Origin: Leishmania donovani
Taxonomy: Eukaryota; Euglenozoa; Kinetoplastea; Trypanosomatida; Trypanosomatidae
Direction: 5' to 3'
Assembly (NCBI RefSeq): GCF_000227135.1
Contig: NC_018245.1
Location: 374,628 to 438,627, forward strand
Length of the DNA: 64,000 nucleotides
The translations under genes were made by a program, and so were the position numbers. Positions 54,396 through 64,000 of the stretch are shown in pieces (position 1 is the first letter of the stretch; the number at the start of each line of letters is the position of its first letter). Under the pieces are notes generated by a model that saw only the letters and a list, made by a program, of their open reading frames with translations, had not been told where the DNA came from and made no database searches.

Positions 54396-57300
54396 ATGTC
54401 TATCACAGTTGCAGCCGAGGAGAAGCTATACCCCTCCTTCCGCTTCGCCATTGATCGCGGCGGCACGTTCACGGACATTATCGCCCATGTCACTCATGCA
54501 GACGGTACGGTGACTCAGGAAGTCACGAAGTTGCTCTCTGTAGACCCACAGCACTACGCCGATGCCCCAAGCGAAGGCATTCGTCGCATTCTGCGCAAGC
54601 ACCTCCCCGAGAAGGTGGCTGCCACCGGCCCGGTCGATGTGTCGCACCTTGAAGAAGTCCGCATGGGCACAACCATCGCAACGAACGCGCTTCTGGAACA
54701 CAACGGCGAGCGCTGCGCCATGGTGCTGACGGAAGGCTTCGAGGACATCCTCACCATTCGCGACCAGGCGCGCCCGCACCTCTTTGCGCTGAACATCGTG
54801 AAGGCCCAGGCGCTCCCGGAGCAAGTGATGGCTGCGAAGGAGCGCATTCGCCCGGTGTCGGACAAGGAGCAGGCCGCGTACGCGTCGCAAGCGGAGTGGC
54901 CGTCGACGTGGGTGCGCTGCGGGGAGAGCTTTGTGATGGATGTGCTGCAGCCGCTGCACACCGATGACATCCGGCAGAAGCTACAGGCGGCCTACGATGC
55001 CGGCATCCGCAGCGTGGCCGTGTGTCTTCTTCACTCGTACGCCTACGCCGTGCACGAGCAGCAGGTCAAGCACATTTCGCAGGAGGTCGGCTTCCCCGCC
55101 ATTTCGCTGTCCAGCGAGCTCATGGCGCTCATCAAGTACGTGCCACGCTCCATCACGGCCTCCGTGGACGCCTACCTGAGCCCGCTCATCCTCAACTACA
55201 TCGCCTCCTTCAAGGCGAACTTCGCGCACAATCTGGCCGGTGTGCGGCTGTACTTTATCCAGAGCGACGGCGGGTTGACGAGCGCCGACACCTTCTACGG
55301 CTACCGTGCCGTGCTTAGCGGCCCGGCTGGTGGTGTGGTGGGGTATGCCCACACCTGCGCCGAAGACTTGGGCGCCACCGTGCAGGCTGTGGGCTTTGAC
55401 ATGGGTGGCACAAGCACTGACGTCTCGAGATGCGAAGGGCCAGTAGTGTACCACACCGTCGAGGCCGAGATTGCTGGCACGCCAGTGCAGGCCCCGCAGG
55501 TGCAAGTGCACACTGTCGCCGCTGGCGGCGGGTCGCTGCTGCGGTGGGAAAACGGGATGTTCCACGTGGGTCCCACCTCTGCGGGCGCGCACCCGGGACC
55601 CGCCTGCTACGGCAAGGGTGGTCCACTGACAGTGACAGATGCAAATCTGGTGCTGGGCCACCTGCACCCCGACTACTTCCCCAAGGTGTTTGGCCCCAAC
55701 GCGGACCAGCCGCTGGACAAGAAGGCCTCTGTGAAACTGTTCAAGGCCTTGGCCGCCGAGATCGCACGCGACTGCAGCGAGGGCACTGGCCCCTTCATGT
55801 CCGTCGAGGAGCTAGCCTTTGCGTTTGTCCTCGTGGCGAACGAGGCGATGTGCCGCCCCATTCGCAACATCACCGAGGCCAGCGGCCACCGCTGCGCCGA
55901 GCACGCGCTGGCGGTCTTCGGCGGTGCCGGCGGCCAGCACGCGTGTGCCATGGCCCGCTCATTGGGCATGAACAAGATCTACGTGCACCGCCTCGCCTCC
56001 ATCCTAAGTGCCGTGGGGGCAAGTGTGACGGATGTTGTGGAGGAGCGCATGGCAAGCGTGCGGCTGGACCTGCGCGCGGAGGGACTGGCGCCGGTGGTGG
56101 TGCAACAGTTCGACGAGCTCATCGGCTCTGCTGCGGCTCAGCTGCGTCGACTTGGCTTCGACGACAATCACATTGTCATTGAGCGCTTCCTGAGCATGCA
56201 GTACGAGGGCACCAACACGAGCCTGATAATCGCGGAAGGCGATGACCAGGCGGTCGCCGCGTCAGCCGTCTTCAGCGCTGAAAAGTTTGAGCGCCTCTAC
56301 CTGGCGCAGTATCAGCAGCAGTACGGCTTTGTCCTAAGCGGCGCCCGCCGCATCATCATCGACGGTGTGCGCATCCGTACGCGTGGAACGCTGCAAAGCC
56401 GATCCGAGCGCGAGGCACAGGCGGCAAGCGCGGCGACTGCGACGCAGAAGCAACTCCAGCAGCCGCCGTACACGACTCGGACGGAGAAGGTGCCTCCGCA
56501 GCCGGTGTCCATGACGCGCAGCTACTTCGCCTCTGGCTGGGAGGAAATTCCTGTTTATCACGTCGACCCCGCCAACGGGCCTCTCCGCGGCCCCGCGCTG
56601 CTCATCATGAACGGCACGAGCGTGCTGCTGGAGCACGAGTCCACGGCATACACGAACGACAAGGGCAACGTTATCATCCACACGGCGCAGATCGTGGAGC
56701 AGTTCACGACGGAGCTGAGCCCGCTGCCGCTCTCCATCTTTTCTCACCGCTTCATGTCAATAGCAGAGCAGATGGGCAACGCGCTGCAGCGGACGAGCAT
56801 CTCAACCAACATCAAAGAGCGTCTGGACTTCAGCTGCGCCATCTTCGACCCAGACGGTAACCTCGTCGCCAATGCGCCGCACATCCCCGTGCACCTCGGG
56901 GCTATGGGGGCCGCGGTGCGCTGGCAGCGCGACCACTACGGATCGGAGTGGAAGGAGGGCGACGTTATGTTGACGAACCACCCCGCCTGCGGCGGTAGCC
57001 ACCTGCCCGACATTACCGTCATCTCCGCGTTCTTCCATGAAGGCAAGATCGTGTCCTACGTCGCCTCGCGTGGCCACCACGCCGACGTCGGGGGTACGAC
57101 GCCGGGATCCATGCCGCCCTTCTCGAAGACACTCATGGAAGAAGGGGCGGCCATCAAGACACTGAAGCTGGTCCAGCAAGGCACCTTCAACGAGGACGGC
57201 ATCCGCGAGGCCCTGCTCGCCCCCGGCAAGCTACCCGGCATGTCCGGTTGTCGCACCATCGAGGACAGCGTCTCTGACCTCCGTGCGCAGGTGGCCGCGA

Positions 57301-58418
57301 ACAACCGCGGCATTCAGCTGCTGCAGGGACTGATCGAGTCCTATACTCTGGAGGTGGTGCAAGCATACATGAAGCACATCCAGACCACCGCCGAGCTCGC
57401 CGCACGCAGGGTGCTGCAGCGCATCGCTCGCGAGTACGGCGAAGCCGCAGAGAGCGGCACCGCGGACACGGGTCTGGTGACGCTGCAGGCGACAGACTAC
57501 ATGGACGACGGCACGCCGATCTGCCTGCGCATCTCGATCCAGCCGGAGAGCGGCGAAGCCACGTTTGATTTCACCGGCTCCGGCAGCCAAGTACTGAACT
57601 CAACCAACTGCCCGACCGCCGTCGTGCACTCCTCCATCATCTACTGCATCCGCTGCCTCGTCGACTCCGACATTCCGCTGAACCAGGGCTGCATGAAGCC
57701 GATCACGGTGGTGGTGCCGCCCAACTCCATCCTGAGCCCCGACGAGGACCTTCCGGTAGTGGCGGGCAATGTGACGACGAGCCAGCGCGTGACGGATGTG
57801 GTACTCATGGCGCTGCGTGCCGTCGCCAACTCACACGGCTGCATGAACAACTTCACTCTGGGCTCCAGCGACTTCGCCTATTACGAGACCATCTGTGGCG
57901 GCAGCGGCGCCGGCCCAACCTTCGCCGGCACCTCTGCCGTGCACACGAACATGACAAATACGCGACTCACCGACCCAGAGATATTCGAGGCGCGCTACCC
58001 GATCCTACTGCGAACCTTCCGCATCCGCCGCGACTCTGGCGGTGCAGGCCTCCACCGCGGTGGCGACGGCGTGGTGCGCAGTGTGCTTGCGCTGCGTGAC
58101 ATGATCGCGGTAGTGCTGACGGAGCGGCGTGTGTTGGCGCCGCAGGGTCTCCTTGGCGGCGGCAGCGGCGAGCGGGGCTTGAACATGTTGTATGTGCCAG
58201 TCACCCCATCGCACACAGCCACCCTCGGCGCGCCTGTGTGGAAGAACGCGCACGACATGCTGCACGACAAGATGCGCGGGCCGTGGATGGAGGAGGAGCA
58301 AACAACCCTCTACCACCCTCGCAACATCGGCGGCAAAAATGTCGTGGATGTAAAGATGGGTGACATCATCACCCTCTACACTGCCGGCGGTGGCGGGTGC
58401 TACGCCGCGGCGGCGTAG
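54396..58418 (+). CDS. OPLAH: 5-oxoprolinase (ATP-hydrolysing)
   Basis: Opens 5-oxo-L-proline to L-glutamate with ATP, closing the gamma-glutamyl (glutathione) cycle in the cytosol. The 1340-residue protein is a fused HyuA-HyuB type enzyme of normal length; eukaryotic OPLAH is about 1290 residues. The N-terminal nucleotide-binding motif DRGGTFTD is at residues 20-27. The central ASKHA-type loop DMGGTSTD is at 335-342, with the preceding SGPAGGVVGYAHT. AGGGSLL and GAHPGPACYG follow. The HyuB half starts at about 775 with IFSHRFMSIAEQMGNALQRT and ERLDFSCAIFDPDGNLVANA, then LTNHPACGGSHLPDITVI and RGHHADVGG, and ends with GGSGERG and a glycine-rich terminal stretch. No break is seen. ATG 54396 is the only ATG in the frame's 5' part. 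Confidence 0.95.
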   Translation: MSITVAAEEKLYPSFRFAIDRGGTFTDIIAHVTHADGTVTQEVTKLLSVDPQHYADAPSEGIRRILRKHLPEKVAATGPVDVSHLEEVRMGTTIATNALLEHNGERCAMVLTEGFEDILTIRDQARPHLFALNIVKAQALPEQVMAAKERIRPVSDKEQAAYASQAEWPSTWVRCGESFVMDVLQPLHTDDIRQKLQAAYDAGIRSVAVCLLHSYAYAVHEQQVKHISQEVGFPAISLSSELMALIKYVPRSITASVDAYLSPLILNYIASFKANFAHNLAGVRLYFIQSDGGLTSADTFYGYRAVLSGPAGGVVGYAHTCAEDLGATVQAVGFDMGGTSTDVSRCEGPVVYHTVEAEIAGTPVQAPQVQVHTVAAGGGSLLRWENGMFHVGPTSAGAHPGPACYGKGGPLTVTDANLVLGHLHPDYFPKVFGPNADQPLDKKASVKLFKALAAEIARDCSEGTGPFMSVEELAFAFVLVANEAMCRPIRNITEASGHRCAEHALAVFGGAGGQHACAMARSLGMNKIYVHRLASILSAVGASVTDVVEERMASVRLDLRAEGLAPVVVQQFDELIGSAAAQLRRLGFDDNHIVIERFLSMQYEGTNTSLIIAEGDDQAVAASAVFSAEKFERLYLAQYQQQYGFVLSGARRIIIDGVRIRTRGTLQSRSEREAQAASAATATQKQLQQPPYTTRTEKVPPQPVSMTRSYFASGWEEIPVYHVDPANGPLRGPALLIMNGTSVLLEHESTAYTNDKGNVIIHTAQIVEQFTTELSPLPLSIFSHRFMSIAEQMGNALQRTSISTNIKERLDFSCAIFDPDGNLVANAPHIPVHLGAMGAAVRWQRDHYGSEWKEGDVMLTNHPACGGSHLPDITVISAFFHEGKIVSYVASRGHHADVGGTTPGSMPPFSKTLMEEGAAIKTLKLVQQGTFNEDGIREALLAPGKLPGMSGCRTIEDSVSDLRAQVAANNRGIQLLQGLIESYTLEVVQAYMKHIQTTAELAARRVLQRIAREYGEAAESGTADTGLVTLQATDYMDDGTPICLRISIQPESGEATFDFTGSGSQVLNSTNCPTAVVHSSIIYCIRCLVDSDIPLNQGCMKPITVVVPPNSILSPDEDLPVVAGNVTTSQRVTDVVLMALRAVANSHGCMNNFTLGSSDFAYYETICGGSGAGPTFAGTSAVHTNMTNTRLTDPEIFEARYPILLRTFRIRRDSGGAGLHRGGDGVVRSVLALRDMIAVVLTERRVLAPQGLLGGGSGERGLNMLYVPVTPSHTATLGAPVWKNAHDMLHDKMRGPWMEEEQTTLYHPRNIGGKNVVDVKMGDIITLYTAGGGGCYAAAA

Positions 58419-59574
58419 TCGTCGTCTGCGTTCGACAAGCACGACAGCGGCCGGTGAGCAATGGGAGGGGGTTGCAGATGGCTCGAGCACGAAGGAAAGG
58501 AAGAGCAGCGCAGCGTACACAAGTGACACGGTCTCGCTTAGTCTGTCGGCACCACACGCGACACATGCACGCAGTGGCGCCGCACAAGAGCGAGAGCTGA
58601 ACTCGTACTCAATCGGAAGAGAGTGGACACCTTGAAAACGACATGCTCTTCCTGTAACGTGTAAGCCGCGTGTGCGTATGTGTATCTGTCTCTGACTCCG
58701 TGGGGCCGCCGTGGCTGCCTCTCTCCTTGCGTCTGATGTGCTCCATGTTGTGCTCCCTTGGCCCGTTTGTATTGGTGGACATGGCGAGTGGGGCAAAGAG
58801 GGAGTAACCCCACCAACCTATGCTTACTTGTCTTCTTTTACCAGTCTCCTTCACCTCCTGTACCGTCTTTCCTCCCCACCCACGCCCCACCGCCCTCCAC
58901 TTGTGTGTGTGTCTGTGGCGGCAGAGAGGGAAAAAAGCAAACGTGAAAATATGTGCTCGTCTGACTGTGCGTATGTGTGCCGGAGAGAAGAAATGCACGT
59001 GGGCACTGCGGCGCCATCGCCACACGCCCACACACACACACACACAGACACCTGCTCGCTCCCAGCACGTGCACAAGTGCAGCACAGCTGCAGAAGCACC
59101 CTGTCCACTGACCACGTGCGCACAGCCAGCGGAGCTTCCCTGCTCTTCACCTACCTATCCATTTCTTAGAGTTCTCTCCTCCCTCTCTGGCTCATGATTT
59201 CTTGCGGTGCCGCAGCTGTGTGCGTGCACAGACCCACACGCACACCAGCACAGTGCACAAGCCAAGGCTTGCATGGCGCACCCCACTACTCCACTGCTGT
59301 CCTCGCTGTTTGATTAGCATCTGTGACGCCTCTCTCTTTTGTTGTTGATATACACGCCCTCTTTTTTTTTCTCGTTCACTTCTTTGCCAGCGTCTCGGCC
59401 CACTCCCTACTGTCTCTCCTCAGAGACTCCTCCTCTTTATCTGCGGGCTTGTCTGCAGGCCCAAGCCCCTCATCTTAAGTAGTGCGACTGACGCACCGGC
59501 GCTTGCGAGAGCACCAGTGAAGCCGGAAGCAGCCACCCCCTCGCGTGCAGACGTCACAGCGCATTCGAGAGCAG
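58419..59574 (+). other. Intergenic spacer before the J-domain gene
   Basis: No supported gene. A CA run lies at about 59030-59046 and a run of nine Ts at about 59362-59370. The polypyrimidine sequence at 59353-59388 is followed by AG 59389-59390. No ATG occurs from there to 59575. Confidence 0.6.
59353..59390 (+). promoter_or_regulatory. Polypyrimidine tract and acceptor for the J-domain gene
   Basis: A tract containing nine consecutive Ts ends in TTTGCCAG, with AG at 59389-59390. The first ATG after it is 59575 in the long coding frame, giving a 184-base predicted 5' UTR. The frame's upstream extension starts at GTG and is excluded. Confidence 0.5.
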
Positions 59575-62500
59575 ATGCCCGCGCGCACATGCTGTCCTAC
59601 GGACAGCCCAGAAAAAAGGGCTGCTGCAGCGCCTCCTGGGGAAGATGAGCCGCCGCTAGTGCACAGTGGGTGCCGAGAAACTCCACCATCGACAACCGAT
59701 TCTGCGCACGGTTTGCAGGAAGAAGGCAGCACTGCTACAGCGCCAACTTCTGCGGAGAGCGGCACTGCCCTCGTCTCGCGCGGTGAGTCCCGGGCCGCGG
59801 TGCACCTCCGCTCGCCTGCCACAGCTCAGCAGAGCTGCGGCACCCTCATCCCTCTCAACCCAACAACACGGCGCATTGCCGTCGGCATCGCCAAGGCAGG
59901 CATCTCCATCGCGGATGGCTTTCTTCTCTCCAGCAGCGCTGTCCTCAACCCGGTCATATCGGCGTCGTTCGTCGTTTACGAGTCGGTGAAGGTGGTACAG
60001 GCGTACCGCCACGGCGAACTCACTTCCCTTGGTTATCGCACCACCAAGGGCGACGTCGCCCTCCGCATCGGAAAAGAACTCGCCACCATGGGGCTTGGTA
60101 TGGCGATCGGTCACGGAGTGGGTGCCCTCATCGGTCTCAGCGCGATCCCTGTGGCTGGCCAGATCGCTGTGGCGACAGTTCTATCCGTCGGGCTGGGCAC
60201 CTGCATCGGCACGCTTCTGACGCATTACGTCGATCGCTTCATGGTGCGTCTCCAGCTTCGCAACCAGTATGGGTACCCCATGGATGAGCGCGGCACGCGC
60301 CGCCGCTTCGAGGTGCTGATGGAGCGTCGCCACGACCTGTCCACACTGGAGGCGTGCCGCGTTGTGCAGCATTACGCCGACTACCGTGTGGCGAGCGGGT
60401 GGGAGAGCGCAAACGACCTGGACGACTACAGGGCCTCGGGCGACATCACACGCATGCCCGTCTCTCTGCAGCACTTTGCCGTGGTCCAACTTCAGCGAAA
60501 GTGGGGCTTCGTGAAGGAGCGGGCGCAGTGCCGGCAGATCTACCGAGCCTTGTTGCTGCTGCATCACCCAGATCGCGGCGGGTCTACCGAGCTGGCGGCG
60601 CAGCTGAACAAAGACTTCGAGTTCTTTGCCTTCTGCCAGGGGTGGGACAGCGACTGCGCGTCGCTGTTGCGCAGTGCGCACAGCAGTTCCGCGACTGCGG
60701 CACCCGCCGATGGCGCCTCGCGGCGGCGTCGCGGCAGCGTCATCGTGGACTACCTCCGCTCACTCTTCCGACCGACAACGAATTCGCGCGTCGGCGCCAA
60801 CGACCTGCACCAGTTTGGCCTGCTTGCCTTGGAGGCTGGAACTCCGGCTGAGATGCACCGCCGCGACGTCACTGCCGCACTTTCCTCATTGCCCGCCGCC
60901 GGCGCAGCAGGTGACAGGAGCGATGAGGCGGCACCGGAGAAGTGCGGAAGTCTTGGCGACATTGACAGCTTCAGCGACGGGGACGGGGACGAGTACGAGG
61001 ACACCGTGGCTGTGGCAGCGGTGCGCCAGCGCAGCGTCACACGTGTGCTGCGTGCCCTACACGAGGTCTACACGGCCACCGCCGAAGCCATCACATTTTC
61101 TGGGCTCATCCAGGTCTCTGACGATACCGATCGGTGGTCCCAGCTGCACCAAGATGTGAGCCTCTTTCAGCGACTGCAGTACTTCATCTCATTGCACGCG
61201 CAGGCACTGGCAGCGGCCCATCACGAGAGCGCCGGGCAGGCGGCAGCGAGTGATGACTGCGAGGAGGTACAGCCGTTGTGTGCAGCAAAGAAGTACATCT
61301 TCCGCACCTTCCGCTGGTCGACTGTGCCGGAGGCGGTGGCGAAACGGGAGGAGGCCCGCAGCGCCATCGTCGCCGCCGTCTTCACGCCAGAAACGAGTCA
61401 GCAGCTCACCTCCCTGCTGGAGCTGTGGCGCACCGCCAAGGCAATGGCGGAGAGCTACTTCCGCGCCTGCCAGAAACGCGAGGCGGACGGTCGTCCAGCC
61501 ACAAGCCGAAACGAGGACGAGGGTCGGCAGACGCTAGACGCACTCCTGCGCATTCACACGCAGATTGAGGCAGCTGGCACGGCAGCGCGGGAGCCGTGGG
61601 AGGGGCGCATGGAGGAGTGGGCCACGCGGACTGTGCCGGGTTTTTCGTCCTTCATGGAGGACGTGAAGGAGGTCGGCCTGACGGCGAGCAACGCCCTTGC
61701 GGCCGAGTACGCGGCCCACGCCTTTGCGTCTGTGCGGCAGCAGTGCAGCGAGTACTTTAAGGGGTGGAGTCGAAAGCAGGACACACTGCAAACGCTTCTG
61801 GCGGAGCTGCAGCTGGAGTACACCGCACTGCGAGGTGCTGCGCAGGGGAGCGGCGGTGGCAGCCCGTCTTCAACGGCGCCGGGTTTCGCCTGCGATCCTG
61901 AAGCCGCAAGACGCATTGACGACTATCAAACCCAGCTCCTCCTCCTTCACAAGCAAATGGCGGAGGTGGACGTGGGCGTGGCAGAGTGGGCAAACACCTG
62001 TGCTGCCCACTTCCCAGAGCTCACGACAACGATGCTTCAGCTGCCGTCCACGTGCGTTGAAAGCGTCGTCGGAATGAGAAAAGACAGTTCCTCTGACGCG
62101 AGCAGTCCGAATGAGGCGACTCTGGCAGGGCATGACTGGACGCACCGCTTTCTCGCCTTCGAGCGCGAGCGCACCCTCCTCCACTACACGCGCGTCGAGG
62201 CCGAGCCGGTGAACCCGCTTGATCCGTTTACCTCTCGCATCCCTGCACACAACCCGTCCGACGCTGCTGAGTGGGAGCAGGCGGTGAGCAGGGAGGAGAG
62301 CGATGCTATTGGCGCACTCCTGCGCAGCTTCGAGGCGAACGAGGCCATCGAGGACGCGGTCGTGGGCCGACACGGGGTCGGGATGACGCTCCTTCAGGCG
62401 CTGTACAACGACCCACTCACGGGGGAAAGCACGCCGTGCTGGCTGAAACGCTACTCCTTTGCTGGTGCACAGAGCAAGAAGGGCGTGACGGGCCTTCGTG

Positions 62501-63939
62501 CTCTCGCACAGAGCATCCTGGCTGAGGAGGTGGCCGTCTCAGCCGCGTGCAGCAGCGACCGGGTGGTATCGGCCCGCGACATCTTCTACAACCGCGAGCG
62601 TCACGAGATCTTTGTGCACTACGTGCGTGGCGCGACACAGCAGCGCTTTCGTTCCGTCAACGACGTGCGGCGTCAGGTGGAGCCACTCGGCCTACGATGG
62701 TTGCACGACGTTCTGGAGTGCGTGGCGTGTCTGCACGCCTGTCAGCTCGCACACGGGCACATCTGCCTCAGCGCCTTTACCTACGATGATTTTGGCAACA
62801 CGGCCCTGGGCGTCTTCCACCCCGCCTGGGAAGGCCACAATTCCGTGAGCCCCGCGCCAGCCGAAGAGCCCAGCGTTGCTACCACGCCGGCGCCGAGCCT
62901 TGCCGACCGCCAGCACTACGATGTCATTGACGTTGGCATCATGTTGCTTACGGAACTGCTGCCTCTCTTCAACACGGCGCGTAGCGGCTCTTCCACGCCA
63001 CCGCCTGCTGCTGCGTTCTCCGCGCTGACTCTGTCGCCCACCTCGAGACAGCCGCCGCCGGGAAGAGGCGGCGGCATTACGGAGGCTGACGCTGTCTCGG
63101 ATGACATGGTGCGTGTCATGGAAGCCGTTGCGGCTCACCTCGTAGGGAAGGAGGAACCGCGCTGGTCGCTGCTGGACGCGCGACAGTTTGTGCGCCGCTT
63201 CCAGCAGCTCCGCTCTGGAGACCTCGCCATCTTTTCGAAGCAGGTGGCGTACCCCGCCTCCTGGGCGATTCGCTGTGCTGTACCACCGGTGCAACTCGTT
63301 GCTGTCGACGCGACGCCGTTCCGCTTTCCAGCCACCCTGACGGCGTCAGCCGCCGCAGTGCGCGTTTACCACAACCGCCATGTCTCGCTATGGGAGACGT
63401 ACTGGCGGTGTCGGCACCAGATGACCACGCTGCACCGCGGTAGCCACATGTTGCCGTCCGTGGTCACGCAAACCCCCCCACTTCTCTTGTGCAGCGACGA
63501 CTGCGAGGTACATGAACGCTACCTATGGTGCGCGTGCGCACACGAGGAGGTGGCGTGGGAGCGCTGCCAAGACGGCTTCCGCTCCTTGCGACGCGACGCG
63601 ACTCAGCTCACACTCCGCAACGATATGTTGCCCCTCTCACTTGTCGCACCGTCAGCCCGTCCTGACGGTAGCACTGAACTATGGGGTGTCATCTGCCGCG
63701 CGACGCTCGGAACGACCCTTGAAGAGACGGAGGAGGAGTTCGCCGCTACGGAGAGCAAGACGGACATGGCCACAGCGCAGTACAACAAGCTGTCGTATGC
63801 TGCCCAGCGCCGTAGCCACCTCGTCACACGGCCGCAGATGAAGCAAGAACCGCAGTCAGAGTCACCGTCGGCAATCTGGGTGCCATCCCCTTGGGCCCGC
63901 TGCTACCCTGAATATATTGTACACATCTCGTGGCTATGA
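59575..63939 (+). CDS. Glycine-rich membrane / J-domain / pseudokinase-like multidomain protein
   Basis: No named family is recognised for the whole 1454-residue chain. Residues about 95-220 are hydrophobic and glycine-rich (GLGMAIGHGVGALIGLSAIP and neighbours), looking like two to four membrane or glycine-zipper helices. A J-domain-like segment follows: QCRQIYRALLLLHHPDRGGS places the HPD motif at 331-333, needed in J-proteins to stimulate Hsp70, followed by a helix (AAQLNKDFEFFAFCQGW). Residues about 350-900 are mostly helical with Ser/Ala-rich breaks. From about 945 the order matches a protein kinase fold: CWLKRYSFAG (Lys958), WLHDVLECVACLHACQLAHG, HGHICLSAF (1060-1068) where HRDLKxxN is expected, and YDVIDVGIMLLTELLPL in the place of helix F. 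The catalytic Asp, Asn and DFG are not present, so it should be a pseudokinase. Membrane location and Hsp70 recruitment are inferences. The gene is complete and ends 61 bases from the window edge. Confidence 0.72.
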   Translation: MPARTCCPTDSPEKRAAAAPPGEDEPPLVHSGCRETPPSTTDSAHGLQEEGSTATAPTSAESGTALVSRGESRAAVHLRSPATAQQSCGTLIPLNPTTRRIAVGIAKAGISIADGFLLSSSAVLNPVISASFVVYESVKVVQAYRHGELTSLGYRTTKGDVALRIGKELATMGLGMAIGHGVGALIGLSAIPVAGQIAVATVLSVGLGTCIGTLLTHYVDRFMVRLQLRNQYGYPMDERGTRRRFEVLMERRHDLSTLEACRVVQHYADYRVASGWESANDLDDYRASGDITRMPVSLQHFAVVQLQRKWGFVKERAQCRQIYRALLLLHHPDRGGSTELAAQLNKDFEFFAFCQGWDSDCASLLRSAHSSSATAAPADGASRRRRGSVIVDYLRSLFRPTTNSRVGANDLHQFGLLALEAGTPAEMHRRDVTAALSSLPAAGAAGDRSDEAAPEKCGSLGDIDSFSDGDGDEYEDTVAVAAVRQRSVTRVLRALHEVYTATAEAITFSGLIQVSDDTDRWSQLHQDVSLFQRLQYFISLHAQALAAAHHESAGQAAASDDCEEVQPLCAAKKYIFRTFRWSTVPEAVAKREEARSAIVAAVFTPETSQQLTSLLELWRTAKAMAESYFRACQKREADGRPATSRNEDEGRQTLDALLRIHTQIEAAGTAAREPWEGRMEEWATRTVPGFSSFMEDVKEVGLTASNALAAEYAAHAFASVRQQCSEYFKGWSRKQDTLQTLLAELQLEYTALRGAAQGSGGGSPSSTAPGFACDPEAARRIDDYQTQLLLLHKQMAEVDVGVAEWANTCAAHFPELTTTMLQLPSTCVESVVGMRKDSSSDASSPNEATLAGHDWTHRFLAFERERTLLHYTRVEAEPVNPLDPFTSRIPAHNPSDAAEWEQAVSREESDAIGALLRSFEANEAIEDAVVGRHGVGMTLLQALYNDPLTGESTPCWLKRYSFAGAQSKKGVTGLRALAQSILAEEVAVSAACSSDRVVSARDIFYNRERHEIFVHYVRGATQQRFRSVNDVRRQVEPLGLRWLHDVLECVACLHACQLAHGHICLSAFTYDDFGNTALGVFHPAWEGHNSVSPAPAEEPSVATTPAPSLADRQHYDVIDVGIMLLTELLPLFNTARSGSSTPPPAAAFSALTLSPTSRQPPPGRGGGITEADAVSDDMVRVMEAVAAHLVGKEEPRWSLLDARQFVRRFQQLRSGDLAIFSKQVAYPASWAIRCAVPPVQLVAVDATPFRFPATLTASAAAVRVYHNRHVSLWETYWRCRHQMTTLHRGSHMLPSVVTQTPPLLLCSDDCEVHERYLWCACAHEEVAWERCQDGFRSLRRDATQLTLRNDMLPLSLVAPSARPDGSTELWGVICRATLGTTLEETEEEFAATESKTDMATAQYNKLSYAAQRRSHLVTRPQMKQEPQSESPSAIWVPSPWARCYPEYIVHISWL

Positions 63940-64000
63940 CGACAAAAAAAAGATCCGACCCTCTTGCCGCGCCTTCGCCGGTTCCCGGCCCGCCCCGCGC

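Overview
The window looks like a piece of a Leishmania chromosome (kinetoplastid protist). The genes are GC-rich and intronless. All of them lie head-to-tail on the + strand with no strand switch in 64 kb. They are separated by 0.5-4 kb spacers full of polypyrimidine tracts, GT/CA microsatellites and homopolymers, as expected of one polycistronic unit resolved by spliced-leader trans-splicing and polyadenylation. The UDP-glucose pyrophosphorylase at 32836-34320 is 494 codons long and, as I remember it, nearly identical to the L. major enzyme. From memory that gene is on L. major chromosome 18, so the window is probably the chromosome 18 equivalent of a Leishmania species.

Layout, left to right: ALG1 beta-mannosyltransferase (100-2721); PPR protein with a PIN-like C-terminus (3794-7117); ARPC1-like WD40 protein (7849-9726); PH-like/coiled-coil protein (10236-12935); UTP22/NOL6 ribosome-biogenesis factor (13743-17576); zinc-ribbon, probably mitochondrial protein (18575-19639); GPI mannosyltransferase II, PIG-V (20268-22382); very large disordered IQ-motif protein (23781-29774); small basic coiled-coil protein (30776-31351); UGP (32836-34320); divergent mitochondrial-carrier-fold protein (35197-36540); roadblock/LC7 dynein light chain (37849-38187); large coiled-coil protein (39666-44285); small one-pass membrane protein (45471-45794); a 4.3 kb spacer containing what looks like a decayed gene; PhoD-like membrane phosphatase (50062-52539); 5-oxoprolinase (54396-58418); and a large protein combining a glycine-rich membrane region, a J-domain HPD motif and a C-terminal pseudokinase-like region (59575-63939).

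The genes do not form one pathway, which is normal for trypanosomatids. Three of them (ALG1, PIG-V, UGP) feed glycoconjugate synthesis: N-glycan core, GPI core and UDP-glucose/UDP-galactose supply. Control is expected after transcription. For most genes I therefore chose starts by finding the last strong polypyrimidine-AG signal and the first ATG after it. Several open frames extend upstream of these ATGs, but only through GTG codons or pyrimidine-tract translations, so they were trimmed.

The strongest candidates for something undescribed are the membrane/J-domain/pseudokinase protein, the PPR-PIN fusion with substituted catalytic positions, the carrier-fold protein that has lost all three matrix-gate charge pairs, the decayed gene interrupted by a GT microsatellite at 48175-48694, and a run of about 930 bases without ATG upstream of 5-oxoprolinase.
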